A stretch of 64,000 nucleotides of DNA from Candidatus Endomicrobiellum guadaloupense (GCA_031278895.1 JAITJN010000037.1:1-64000); one strand, 5' to 3'; counted from the first letter of the stretch, positions 39,273 to 49,616 are shown. A program made the numbers and translations. The notes: generated by a model not told the origin, from the sequence alone.

Positions 39273-41396
39273 TTATATTTTTGAATATTTTTTAAATAGA
39301 AAAACAATCATATAAGCAGAAAAAGTTCCTATCAATGCTCCTACAAGAACATCTGAAGGAAAATGGCTTCCTGTGTAGATTCTATAAAATCCTGAGTAAA
39401 AAGCAAGTATTATGTATAAATACCAATACTTTTTAACTATTATAAACATAAAAGTACACAAAGAAAATGCTAATTCTGTATGTCCTGATGGAAAAGAGTC
39501 TGCATATAATTTTTCATATATAGTATTAATGTTTCCATCAAATACTTTTAATGGACGAGATCTTTCAAAATAATGTTTTAGAAAATGAACTATTACAGCG
39601 CCTACTATCATTACGCTTACCATAAGAGCAAGATTTGTCCAGAAGTGATCTTTTTTATTTTTCCAGAGAATAAATATACATATTGTAAGTATTATAATAA
39701 AACTTAGATTGAAATTTTTGTCGTCAAAATAAGAAATAGGAGCAGCAAGAAAGTCTAAATACTTAGACTTTAACCCTGAATTTATAAATTTAAAAATAAA
39801 GTGATCAAAATTTAGAAGTTCTTGTTTGATATCTTTTTTTTGTTTTATAGCTATGGTTGTATAAGAGTCTGGAAGTTTAGATGGATTAAAAGATTTACAA
39901 TATGTAAAAAAGAAGTTTTTGATTTTTTTACCGTTTCTATATACTGGAAATGTTTCAACGTCTGCATATGATGAAAATACATCTCTATATCTAATTTTAG
40001 GATCTGAAAAAAAGTAGTCATTGCAGATATATAGAGCATTTTTATTTTTTAACTTCTCTAAGTCTCTTTGCCAAAAATCATAAGCATCTATTTTGTCACT
40101 TATACAAAATACCCTAAGCTCAGGGATACAAGCTGCAAGTTCACTAGCCAAATAACTCTTATATGTGAATATAAAAGGTCTTTCTTCTTTTGAGTAGGAG
40201 TTTACTATTTTTCTTATTTCGTTTCCTACTTCTTTCCAACCATAAACTTCATTTGTCACGTCAATTCTTTCTGATTCTGGAATGCCGTGTTCTATTTGTT
40301 CAATCTTGTCTTTTGGTATAAACTTTTCAACAGGGACAACTCCATACAAAACATGTAAAGGAACTATAATAATCATAAATAATGCCAACGCCCAAGCTGT
40401 ATAAGAATAAAGTTTAAACCATTTTATATCCCAAAACTTTAAGGTTAGATGCGTAACATATATAGACAACCCCAAATAACCCATTGCAGGCCAATGAGGA
40501 AGTATTTCATTAAATGTTGCTATTGCATTAAAAAAAACTAAAACAGGTAAAGAGAAGCAAGAAATAACAAGAGCCGTTCTATCATTTTTCTTGTAAGCTT
40601 CCTTAATACATAAAAATGCAGCTACTATAAATATTAGAAATAATAATGGGGAAATATATCCGGCTTGTGCCCCAATAGACCTGCCAAAAAATATTAAAGA
40701 GAATTTAGGTAGAGAACTGCCAAATCCATGATTTAACTGAAATCCAAAAGAAGCCCAACTATTTTCTATATTCCACATTATAACTGGCAAAAACATTATG
40801 GCAGATAAAATAATTCCAAAGTAAGGCTCTTTTTTCTTAAACCAGAATCTATGTTTTGGAGAAAAAATAAGAAATAGAGATATTGAGAAAGGTATCAACA
40901 CTCCATTATATTTAGAAAGCATTGCCAATCCTGTTGTAATGCCAAGCAAATACCAATAATTTTTATTATTAGTTTCAATTAGAGTGATAAAAATAAGGAG
41001 CGATAAAAGCCAGAAGAGTGCAAGTGGGGAATCTGGAACAGCTATTACAGAACCTAAGAATGAAAATACAGGGAGAACATTTAATAGTAGAACTCCAAAA
41101 AATGCTGTTCTTTCATTATAAAGTTTTTTAGCGCATGTAAAAAATATCCATATTGCAAAGAAGAATATTAATACAGTAGGAAACCTTACAGCAAATTCAT
41201 TATTTCCAAAAATCAATGTTGAAGCTTTGATTATATATCCTATTAGAGGTGGATGATCAAAATATGAGAGATCCAAAAATTTGGAATATACCCAATAATG
41301 AGCTTCGTCTATTGTTAAGCCAATTTTACCTATTATTAAAAGTCTAAGTAGTGTTGAAACTATATTCACAATCCAAAACCATAATTTATAATTCAT
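39273..41396 (-). CDS. GT39 (ArnT/PMT-like) glycosyltransferase fused to a C-terminal PAP2 phosphatase domain
   Basis: GT39: 'LTIDEAHYWVYSKFLDLSYFDHPPLIGYIIKASTLIFGNNEFAVRFPTV'. PAP2: 'KHYFERSRPLKVFDG...DSFPSGHTELAFSL...FYRIYTGSHFPSDVLVGALIG'. Confidence 0.88.
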   Translation of the reverse strand: MNYKLWFWIVNIVSTLLRLLIIGKIGLTIDEAHYWVYSKFLDLSYFDHPPLIGYIIKASTLIFGNNEFAVRFPTVLIFFFAIWIFFTCAKKLYNERTAFFGVLLLNVLPVFSFLGSVIAVPDSPLALFWLLSLLIFITLIETNNKNYWYLLGITTGLAMLSKYNGVLIPFSISLFLIFSPKHRFWFKKKEPYFGIILSAIMFLPVIMWNIENSWASFGFQLNHGFGSSLPKFSLIFFGRSIGAQAGYISPLLFLIFIVAAFLCIKEAYKKNDRTALVISCFSLPVLVFFNAIATFNEILPHWPAMGYLGLSIYVTHLTLKFWDIKWFKLYSYTAWALALFMIIIVPLHVLYGVVPVEKFIPKDKIEQIEHGIPESERIDVTNEVYGWKEVGNEIRKIVNSYSKEERPFIFTYKSYLASELAACIPELRVFCISDKIDAYDFWQRDLEKLKNKNALYICNDYFFSDPKIRYRDVFSSYADVETFPVYRNGKKIKNFFFTYCKSFNPSKLPDSYTTIAIKQKKDIKQELLNFDHFIFKFINSGLKSKYLDFLAAPISYFDDKNFNLSFIIILTICIFILWKNKKDHFWTNLALMVSVMIVGAVIVHFLKHYFERSRPLKVFDGNINTIYEKLYADSFPSGHTELAFSLCTFMFIIVKKYWYLYIILAFYSGFYRIYTGSHFPSDVLVGALIGTFSAYMIVFLFKKYSKI

Positions 41397-42098
41397 TTAT
41401 TTCCCTGCTGTTAGTTTAAGTTTTAAAACTTTAAATAGATAAGTTATTAAAGTTCCGGGACGAAGTTTTGATTTCCCTGAAAATCTTGTAAGAAAAACTA
41501 TAGGGTATTCTATAACTTTCAAGTTATTTTTTTTGATTTTATATAGAACTTCAGTAACTATAAAAGGATCGCTTGCAGTTAGTTTAGAAGCAAATTTAAC
41601 AAGAGCTGCTCTTTTAAACATTCTATATCCGGAAGTAGTGTCTTCTATTTTGATGCCTAATACAAAGGACAAATAACGTCTTGAAAAACTGCTCACTAAT
41701 TGTCTAATTAATGATCTTTCTTCATCTTTTCCGCCATTAACATAACGAGATCCTATAACAACATCGCAATCTTGTATTGTTTTTAAAAATCCTGGAATAT
41801 ATTTAGGGGAGTGAGAACCGTCGCCGTCCATTTCAACTATATAATCAGCGCCCATATCAAGAGCTTTTAGAAATCCGTCTTTGCCTGCATAACCTCTTCC
41901 TTTTTTTTCTTTTCTTAAAAGAAGATGAACTTTGTTGTTTATGTTTGACAGTTCTTCAACTATTTTATAAGTTTCGTCAGGAGACATATCATCAACAACT
42001 AAAACATCTACATCAGCTCCACAATTTAAAACATCTTCAACCATAAGTTTTATATTGGGAGCTTCATTATATGTAGGAATCATTACTACAGTTTTCAT
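41397..42098 (-). CDS. Polyprenyl-phosphate glycosyltransferase (GT2, DPM1-like)
   Basis: 'MKTVVMIPTYNEAPNIKLMVEDVLNCGADVDVLVVDDMSPDETYKIVEEL', 'GADYIVEMDGDGSHSPKYIPGFLKTIQDCDVVIGSRYVNGG'. Confidence 0.92.
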   Translation of the reverse strand: MKTVVMIPTYNEAPNIKLMVEDVLNCGADVDVLVVDDMSPDETYKIVEELSNINNKVHLLLRKEKKGRGYAGKDGFLKALDMGADYIVEMDGDGSHSPKYIPGFLKTIQDCDVVIGSRYVNGGKDEERSLIRQLVSSFSRRYLSFVLGIKIEDTTSGYRMFKRAALVKFASKLTASDPFIVTEVLYKIKKNNLKVIEYPIVFLTRFSGKSKLRPGTLITYLFKVLKLKLTAGK

Positions 42099-42127
42099 AA
42101 AACCTCTATTTCGGATTTCAAAGAATA

Positions 42128-43270
42128 TTATACATATTCTTCTATTGCATATATAACATCTTTTGGCGGAATTGATTCCATGCAATTGTCAACTAAATCA
42201 CACTCTTGCTTATAGCAAACGACGCATGTTTTATTGGACTGTATTTTTGTACCTTTTGAATATATTTCTATTTCGTTTACTGAAGTTGGACCAAAAAGAG
42301 ATACTACATTTTTTTTAAGTCCAGCAGCAGCATGCAAGGCCATTGTATCACCGCATAAGACTATATCACAAAGATTTATTTTTGCAAAGAAATCAGGGAT
42401 AGTATTGTTAATTCCTGTTGATATAACATTTGGCATGCTTTCTTTTAAAATTAAGTCAATTTCGTTTTTATCATCAGAACTACCAAAAAGCAAAACAAAA
42501 TGTCCTTTTTGCGAGAATGATTTTGCTGTTTCAATAAACCCCTTTGATGTCCATTTTTTTAATTTCCATCTTTTTCCTGCCCCTGGATGGATACCTATAA
42601 TTTTCTTATCATGAGATATATTATTATCTTCTAAAAATTGTTTAGCTTTTTCTACTGAATTTTTTTGCAAAGGAACAATTATTTCATAATTATCTTTTGG
42701 AAGTTCTGCTATTTTAGACATCCAATGTTGATATGTAAAAATATTAGCTCTTTTAAGTTCATCATAGGCGCTTGTTTTAAGCCATTCTTTAGCATAATTA
42801 TTTGAGTATATAATATTTCTATTGTCATCTAAAGAAAAACCCTTTATTTCTGTTTTGTTTGATAGTTTTGTAATAGATAAACTCTCAAAGGCCAAATCTA
42901 AATTAATAACTATGTCAAAAAAGTTATTTACAAGATATTTTATAGCGTTTTCATCATTATGTACTATTTTATCTATAAGATTATTTCCTTCAAGGACTGC
43001 AGCGTTTTTTGTGTCAACAATCCAAGTAATTTCGCTTTTCGGATAAAGTTCTTTTAATCCGTTTAACAGAAATGTGGTTCTTAAAACATCTCCCATTGCA
43101 CCAAGTTTGACAACTAGAATGCGTTTGTTATCTTTTTTCCCTGAAATTTTTAAGTAGTTTCTACATTCTTTACAATGGGCATTATTATTTTTTTGATAAA
43201 CACAAGGTCTATCTAACTGGAAATTTGAACAATCGGTGAAAACTTCGAAAGTATTATTAATTTCTATCAT
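42128..43270 (-). CDS. ADP-heptose:LPS heptosyltransferase-like (GT9)
   Basis: 'KRILVVKLGAMGDVLRTTFLLNGLKELYPKSEITWIVD', 'KIIGIHPGAGKRWKLKKWTSKGFIETA', 'CDIVLCGDTMALHAAAGLKKNVVSLFGPTS'. Confidence 0.92.
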   Translation of the reverse strand: MIEINNTFEVFTDCSNFQLDRPCVYQKNNNAHCKECRNYLKISGKKDNKRILVVKLGAMGDVLRTTFLLNGLKELYPKSEITWIVDTKNAAVLEGNNLIDKIVHNDENAIKYLVNNFFDIVINLDLAFESLSITKLSNKTEIKGFSLDDNRNIIYSNNYAKEWLKTSAYDELKRANIFTYQHWMSKIAELPKDNYEIIVPLQKNSVEKAKQFLEDNNISHDKKIIGIHPGAGKRWKLKKWTSKGFIETAKSFSQKGHFVLLFGSSDDKNEIDLILKESMPNVISTGINNTIPDFFAKINLCDIVLCGDTMALHAAAGLKKNVVSLFGPTSVNEIEIYSKGTKIQSNKTCVVCYKQECDLVDNCMESIPPKDVIYAIEEYV

Positions 43271-43363
43271 AATTATGAAATTAGCAAATCTTGTTCTTCA
43301 TTGCAATATCGTATACAAAGTAGTAGAATCTCTGCTCTGTAAAATTGTCTATATGGAGATCTT

Positions 43364-44782
43364 ATGGATAGGTTATTTTGTAAGAAAAATGCATTTTTTA
43401 TTGTTGGCTTTGTTATATTATTTAAAATGTTTTTGTCTGCTTGTGTGGAATTACATCCAGATGAGGCATATTATTGGCTTTGGTCACAACACTTGGCATT
43501 AGGCTACTTTGATCATTCTCCAATGGTAGCGTGGTTTATAAAAATAACTACACTATTTTCCAATTCTGAACTTGCTGTAAGGTTTTCTTCTATGATACTA
43601 ACCATAATAGTTAGTCTTGTAATATGGAAACTAGCAAAAAAACTTTTTAATGAAACTATAGCATCTGCATCTGTTATAGTATTAAATACTCTGCCTGAAA
43701 TGATGGTAGCTTCAATAGTAATTACTCCAGATACACCGGTGTTTTTATTTTTTTCGTTGACTTTATATTATATGTGGCGTTTGTTTGAAACTAATAAAAC
43801 AAAATTTTGGTATATAACAGGCCTGTTCTTTGGGTTAGCTTTATTATCAAAATATACAGCTATATTGTTTGGGTTAAGCCTTTTTATATATATGATTGCA
43901 GACAAAAAATGGACTTGGTTCGAAAATAAGCATTTTTATCTAATGTTTGTTGTGTCTTTTATTGTATTTTTGCCTGTCATTATATGGAACTATCGTCATG
44001 ATTGGGTATCTTTTACATTTCAACTCCATCATGGACTAACGAGCGATGGAATTCATTGGAACTATGTGTTTGATTATTTGTGCTCTCAATGTCTTGTAGC
44101 CGGACCAATCATTTTTATTTCAGGAATTATTGCTGGTTTAGGTTATTTTTGTTCAAAAAATTCAAAGAGAATTTTTATTGCATCTTTTTCTATACCAATA
44201 ATAGTATTTTTTATGTTTACTGCTTTAAAGAGAAACCCAGGTGCAAATTGGCCTGCTTTTGCATATTTTGCTTTCAGCATTATGGTTTGCGCCTATTTGC
44301 TTGAAAATAATTCAGATATAAAAAGGAAAGTTTTAATATATGGGACAACATTTAATTTTATTATCTCTTTCCTTTTAGGACTGCACGTTAAATATGCGAT
44401 TATTCCTTTGGGTATTTTCTCATGCCATGCTGCTGTTGCTGATGCAACTAATTGGTTTCACGGGTGGAAGGATTTAGGAGACTATCTTATAAAAAAAGAT
44501 ATTAAATATGTTGTAACAGACAATCAACAGTGGGGTGGAATTGTGGCTTATTATACAGAGAATAAATTTGGAGTATTAACGGGGCATGTTCCTGTAAATC
44601 AGTTTAAGTATTGGGAAATTCCAAAAGACTTAGCTTATTCCAAAACTGCGATTGTAAAAATAGATAAAGATATGGGAGATAATTTTAGTAAAATTGAAAA
44701 TGCTGATATTTTAACAGTTTCAAGAAAGAGTATTCCTATTCGCCAATATGCAATTGTTGAAACCAATGGTTATGTGAGATGA
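43364..44782 (+). CDS. GT39 family glycosyltransferase
   Basis: 'VELHPDEAYYWLWSQHLALGYFDHSPMVAWFIKITTLFSNSELAVRFSSM'. Paralog of 39273..41396 without the PAP2 domain. Confidence 0.88.
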   Translation: MDRLFCKKNAFFIVGFVILFKMFLSACVELHPDEAYYWLWSQHLALGYFDHSPMVAWFIKITTLFSNSELAVRFSSMILTIIVSLVIWKLAKKLFNETIASASVIVLNTLPEMMVASIVITPDTPVFLFFSLTLYYMWRLFETNKTKFWYITGLFFGLALLSKYTAILFGLSLFIYMIADKKWTWFENKHFYLMFVVSFIVFLPVIIWNYRHDWVSFTFQLHHGLTSDGIHWNYVFDYLCSQCLVAGPIIFISGIIAGLGYFCSKNSKRIFIASFSIPIIVFFMFTALKRNPGANWPAFAYFAFSIMVCAYLLENNSDIKRKVLIYGTTFNFIISFLLGLHVKYAIIPLGIFSCHAAVADATNWFHGWKDLGDYLIKKDIKYVVTDNQQWGGIVAYYTENKFGVLTGHVPVNQFKYWEIPKDLAYSKTAIVKIDKDMGDNFSKIENADILTVSRKSIPIRQYAIVETNGYVR

Positions 44783-44881
44783 AAAGTTAATTTTCAAGCC
44801 TGAATTTATCGGTTTATAGTGCGACTGTGTTTATCATGATAAAATTGAATTGTAAAAGACAAAATAGTACAATCCATATTT

Positions 44882-46207
44882 ATGAGGTACGCATTTGCGA
44901 TTTTAATGGTTTTCTTTGCGGCATCTTCTATCCTTGCAGATCAAACTGATCTGATAAATGTTTCAGTTATGTCAAAAATTTCTCTTGCCTTAGATTACGA
45001 CTTACAATTTAGAGCAGTATCTTATTCAAACATAGATTATACGTCGGCAAAGACCAAATCTGCAGATGTTTTTTCTCAATATTTAAATTTAAATGTAATA
45101 GGGAAATTTGACGATAGAATTGAAATGTCTGCAAAGCTTGGTTCATATGGCTTTTCAGGAAAGTATTATAGTGCTTTTGAAATGCCTTACGAAGGTAGGG
45201 ATTTTGAAATTTTTTTAGAGACAGCTTTTCTTACATTCAAGAATGAGAAAGGTTTTTCTCTTCCCTACAAGATATATATTGGAAAACAAGAGTTTCATTA
45301 TGGCAATGGCTTTATAGTAGATGGTGATAATACTGGTATGCTTGGTGCTGAAGTAAATATTGAATTGTCCAGATTTTTGACTTTAGATATGTTTGCTTCA
45401 AAAGTTTCTGATGAGAATTTTAATTTTTATGGAATCAATTTTAATTTTTTTTCTTTTATAGAGCTTACACTATGCCAAGAACGTAATGACTCTGGGTATA
45501 TATATATAAAAGGTTTGTCTACTAAAAATTCTGGTGATGATTCAAACAAGATTGAATATGATAATAAAACTTTTTATGATATTCGCATGGCAAATAATGG
45601 TAAGAAGTATGAATACGCTATTGAAGCTGCTCAGCAAAAAGGTGGTTTATTAAAAGACAATAGGCAAAAAGTTGACTATGATGCGTATATGTTTAGTTTA
45701 AACGGTGTATGGCATGTAGATATGTTTAGAAGAGATGCTAATGCATGTATTTTATTTACATATTCTGGGGCAAAGGGAGAAAATTGTTTTAATCCTACAT
45801 TTGCAAAAAGATATAATGGTTTGCAAAGAATAGGGTATGGAACACTATTTGCCGCAAATACTACTGACTCTTTTATTGTTCTGCCAAAAGGGTATTATGG
45901 AATAAACACATTAGGAGGTTGTTTTGATATTTCACCATTTAACGCATTTACTTCAGGCGTTTCATATTTCTTCTTTTCAGCTTCAAATGCACCGACTGAT
46001 GCAGGTGATGCAGGATTTTCTAAAATTTATGGCGCAAAAGCTGATTTAGGAAAAGAATTAGATTTTTTTGTTAAATATAAATATAAAAATTATTTTGATA
46101 TAGTTTTTGATTTCGCGTGGTATACGCCCCCTTCAAAAGCTGATAAGGTTTTTGCCAATATAAATTCTTCATATTTATTCCAAATAGGAATAGTCGCGAG
46201 GTTCTAA
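44882..46207 (+). CDS. Outer-membrane beta-barrel-like protein
   Basis: Signal peptide 'MRYAFAILMVFFAASSILADQ', alternating amphipathic strands through to C-terminal '...SSYLFQIGIVARF'. Stop lies 2 bp before the GH57 start. Confidence 0.55.
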   Translation: MRYAFAILMVFFAASSILADQTDLINVSVMSKISLALDYDLQFRAVSYSNIDYTSAKTKSADVFSQYLNLNVIGKFDDRIEMSAKLGSYGFSGKYYSAFEMPYEGRDFEIFLETAFLTFKNEKGFSLPYKIYIGKQEFHYGNGFIVDGDNTGMLGAEVNIELSRFLTLDMFASKVSDENFNFYGINFNFFSFIELTLCQERNDSGYIYIKGLSTKNSGDDSNKIEYDNKTFYDIRMANNGKKYEYAIEAAQQKGGLLKDNRQKVDYDAYMFSLNGVWHVDMFRRDANACILFTYSGAKGENCFNPTFAKRYNGLQRIGYGTLFAANTTDSFIVLPKGYYGINTLGGCFDISPFNAFTSGVSYFFFSASNAPTDAGDAGFSKIYGAKADLGKELDFFVKYKYKNYFDIVFDFAWYTPPSKADKVFANINSSYLFQIGIVARF

Positions 46208-46209
46208 AT

Positions 46210-48309
46210 ATGAAAAAAGTTTATTTAGCTTTTTTGTGGCATCAACATCAGCCCATGTATAAAAATCCTATTACAGGGATTTATGAGCTTCCATGGGTAA
46301 GACTTCACGCTACTAAAGATTATTATGACATGGTTGCAATCCTTGACGGTTTTCCTAAAATAAAGTCCAACATAAACTTAGTTCCATCTTTGTTAATGCA
46401 GCTTGAGGAATATGCTTCAGGCAAAGCTAAAGACAAATTTATGGACTTAACTTTAAAAGATGCTAAACTTTTGACAGATGATGAAAAGATGTTTATCTTG
46501 CCAAATTTCTTTTTATCCAATTTGGAAAATATGATTTTGCCGTTTTCTCGTTATTGTGAACTTTATAATAAAAAGAATCAAGCGCCGAATGGAAGTCTGT
46601 TTGAGGAGCAAGACTTTAGAGATCTGCAAGTTTGGTTTAATTTGTCATGGTTTGACCCATATTGGCGCAAGACAGACGAGTTTATAAAGTATTTATATGA
46701 TAAAGGAAAAGATTTTAGTGAGGATGAAAAAAGAAAACTTATTGATAAACAGATTGAAATATGTGGGGAAGTAGTTTCTAAGCATAAAGAAGTTCAAGAC
46801 AGAGGGCAAATTGAAGTTACCGTAACACCTTTTTATCACCCTATCCTTCCTCTACTTTGCGATACAGATGCTGCAAAGGAAGCAACACCTGAAATAATAC
46901 TTCCGCGAAAAAGATTTATTCATCCCGAAGACGCTTTATGGCATATTGAAAATGCTGTTTCTTATTATGAAAACCGCTTTGGTGTTAAACCATCGGGCAT
47001 GTGGCCTTCAGAAGGTTCGCTGTCAAATGCTACCGTTGAACTTATTTCAGGAGCAGGCATAAAGTGGACAGCAACAGATGAGGCAGTTTTATTTAACAGC
47101 ATGAAAGATATGTCAAACGATAGGAGACATTTATTTAAACCGTTCCAATTAAATATAAACGGTAAAAATTTAAACATAATTTTCAGAGATCATGGTCTTT
47201 CTGATTCAATAGGTTTTGTGTATTCCAAATGGAATCCTCAGGATGCGGCAAATGATTTGATAGCTAAAATTAAAAATATTGGCAAATATGCTTCTTCTCT
47301 TTGTGACGCGCCACTTGTGTCTGTTATTTTAGATGGAGACAATTGTTGGGAATACTATAAGAATGATGGCTGGGATTTTTTGACAGCTCTTTACGAAAAA
47401 CTGAGTGTTGATGAAGATATAGAAACAGTAAGAGTAAGTGAGTATCTTACAAAATTTCCTCCAAGAGATGTAATAACAAATTTAACGGCAGGATCTTGGA
47501 TTAATGGGAATTTTGGTGTTTGGATAGGAAGTAGTGAGGATAATAAATCTTGGGATTACTTATCCACTACACGAGATGTTTTATCAGAAAGATTAAAATC
47601 TGGAGGAGCATCTGATGTAAATGCAGCTTGGAATGCTTTGCATGCAGCAGAAGGCTCTGATTGGAACTGGTGGTATGGTGGTGAGCATTCTTCATTAAAT
47701 AACACCGACTTTGATTTTTTATACAGGCAACAATTGATAAAAGCGTATGAGTCTTTAGGTATAGTCGCTCCTGAGACATTATTTGAAACAATTGGAATCA
47801 ACTCTAGTCAAAAATATGCGCTAACCACTCCTGTTGTTATTTCACCAAAGATTGATGGGAAAGTTTCTGATTATGAGCAGTGGAGCAAATCAAGTTTTTA
47901 TAAGACAGGCACAAGCGGCGCTACAATGCATCAAGTCTCTACGATATTAAAATCTTTCAATTATGGCTTTGATACTAATAATTTGTATTTAAAAATTGAT
48001 TTTAATGAAGAGTCGTTAACAAATATTTCTTTAAAAATAATATTTTTAAAGCCCATAGAGATGTTTATAACTTTAAGTTTTAATTTAGGAAATGAAATTG
48101 TGGTTTTAGATGGGCAAGGAAAAATCCTAAATATTGCAAAAGGCATGTTTAGCAAAAGCGTAGAACTAGCTTTGCCGCTTTCGTACTTAAATTTACCAGA
48201 GAAACATGATAATATAAAATTTATGATAGCTGTAAATAAAAATAATTCTGAATTTGAAAGATGGCCTTATCAGTCTACTATAGAAATACCAAAACCAGCT
48301 GATGTTTAA
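46210..48309 (+). CDS. Glycoside hydrolase family 57 enzyme (alpha-amylase/amylopullulanase-like)
   Basis: GH57 motifs 'FLWHQHQPMYKNP', 'VTVTPFYHPILPLL', 'GVKPSGMWPSEGSLS', 'LDGDNCWEYYKNDGWDFL'. C-terminal DOMON-like region. Confidence 0.93.
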   Translation: MKKVYLAFLWHQHQPMYKNPITGIYELPWVRLHATKDYYDMVAILDGFPKIKSNINLVPSLLMQLEEYASGKAKDKFMDLTLKDAKLLTDDEKMFILPNFFLSNLENMILPFSRYCELYNKKNQAPNGSLFEEQDFRDLQVWFNLSWFDPYWRKTDEFIKYLYDKGKDFSEDEKRKLIDKQIEICGEVVSKHKEVQDRGQIEVTVTPFYHPILPLLCDTDAAKEATPEIILPRKRFIHPEDALWHIENAVSYYENRFGVKPSGMWPSEGSLSNATVELISGAGIKWTATDEAVLFNSMKDMSNDRRHLFKPFQLNINGKNLNIIFRDHGLSDSIGFVYSKWNPQDAANDLIAKIKNIGKYASSLCDAPLVSVILDGDNCWEYYKNDGWDFLTALYEKLSVDEDIETVRVSEYLTKFPPRDVITNLTAGSWINGNFGVWIGSSEDNKSWDYLSTTRDVLSERLKSGGASDVNAAWNALHAAEGSDWNWWYGGEHSSLNNTDFDFLYRQQLIKAYESLGIVAPETLFETIGINSSQKYALTTPVVISPKIDGKVSDYEQWSKSSFYKTGTSGATMHQVSTILKSFNYGFDTNNLYLKIDFNEESLTNISLKIIFLKPIEMFITLSFNLGNEIVVLDGQGKILNIAKGMFSKSVELALPLSYLNLPEKHDNIKFMIAVNKNNSEFERWPYQSTIEIPKPADV

Positions 48310-48336
48310 GTATTATAAAATATTTTGGAGAAATAA

Positions 48337-48627
48337 ATGAAAGTAAGAGAATTTGAGTTAAAGGGCAGAAAGTACTTGGGGTGTGAGGGGGAAATATCTT
48401 CTGGTAGTAACCTGGTTTTTATAAAAGGAAGTAATGGTTTTATAATGTGCAGTTATTTAAATCTTGAAACTGCTGAAAAAATGAATAATATTGCAGCTAT
48501 TGTTACAGGTGTTAAAACTATTGATGATATGTTAAAGAAAGATATATCAAACGCTACAACAAATGCTAAACAAATTGGAATTGTACCAGGGATTTCCGTG
48601 TTAGAAGCGCTTGATAAACTTAGTTAG
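48337..48627 (+). CDS. DUF1805 family protein
   Basis: 'GSNLVFIKGSNGFIMCSYLNLETAEKMNNIAAIVTGVKTIDDMLKKDI' matches the DUF1805 pattern. Confidence 0.8.
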   Translation: MKVREFELKGRKYLGCEGEISSGSNLVFIKGSNGFIMCSYLNLETAEKMNNIAAIVTGVKTIDDMLKKDISNATTNAKQIGIVPGISVLEALDKLS

Positions 48628-48682
48628 TAATTATCTAAAATTGGACTTTAAGTACAAAAGAGGATAGAAGGAGCAAAAGTAA

Positions 48683-48723
48683 AATGAATCCGATGTAGTC
48701 AAAAGATCTATATCGGATTCATT
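48683..48723. repeat. Perfect 12-bp inverted repeat hairpin
   Basis: AATGAATCCGAT (48683-48694) / ATCGGATTCATT (48712-48723). Confidence 0.85.
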
Positions 48724-48765
48724 GATCTGCAATAAGTAATTGCTTAAAAAAGTTAAAGAATTAAT

Positions 48766-49246
48766 TTATAAAACAAGTTCATAGATTGCTTTACTATTAC
48801 TAGAGTGAACAAAACGGTTAGGGTGGCGCCAATAATTCTCATCTCCAGATTTAATAAATCCTTTAGTAGTAATATCGTTATAATCGTCAATAAAGATGGC
48901 AATGCAATCAATATCATCTAAATAAACGTAAAGATTATGACCTTCTCTATACTACCTAAGAGTTTTCTGCCAGATTTTTCAAATATGTCACCACTTGAGG
49001 ACCGTACCATATCTATACTAAATGTTATTATTTTTGATGTAGTTAAATTTTTGAAAGTAAGCTCTCTAATATATTGGATGATATAATCTTTTTTGATACC
49101 AGTATTAGATTGTCTCCAATTTTAAAATCAAGATAACTACTACTAATAGCATAAGGTGAAGAAGTCCTTCCTGCCTTTTTCTCACAAGAACAAAACAAAC
49201 ATGCAACAAACAACATACAAAAAATAAATGTAAAACCTTTTTTCAT
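48766..49246 (-). pseudogene. Decayed lipoprotein gene
   Basis: Lipoprotein start 'MKKGFTFIFCMLFVACLFCSCEKKAGRTSSPYAISSSYLDFKIGDNLILVSKK...' then a broken frame. A separate frame carries '...HNLYVYLDDIDCIAIFIDDYNDITTKGFIKSGDENYWRHPNRFVHSSNSKAIYELVL*' up to the stop at 48766..48768. Confidence 0.65.
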
Positions 49247-49496
49247 TTTATTTCTCCATAAATTTTAGAATCATCAATATAAGCTTATTTGATGTTTATA
49301 TGTTTATAAGTATAGACATTTTAAAAAAAAGTTATTTTTTTTGAGAAATTTTTGAAAAAATTGATGTAATCACTAAGTTTATCGGCTAGTTCCCCCAAAA
49401 AAGAGGTTGTCCTATTTTAACTTTGAAATGACATCAACCCTACAAAAAATTGACATTTGACATTAAGAAATAAAATATATACAATAGTTTCACAGT

Positions 49497-49570
<74 letters not shown>

Positions 49571-49586
49571 TTTATAGAATTTTAAA

Positions 49587-49616
49587 ACGACCTCTTTGTA
49601 GGTTGTATTTTTTTTG
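49587..49616 (+). terminator. Rho-independent terminator after tRNA-fMet
   Basis: ACGACCT ctttgt AGGTTGT followed by ATTTTTTTT. Confidence 0.75.
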
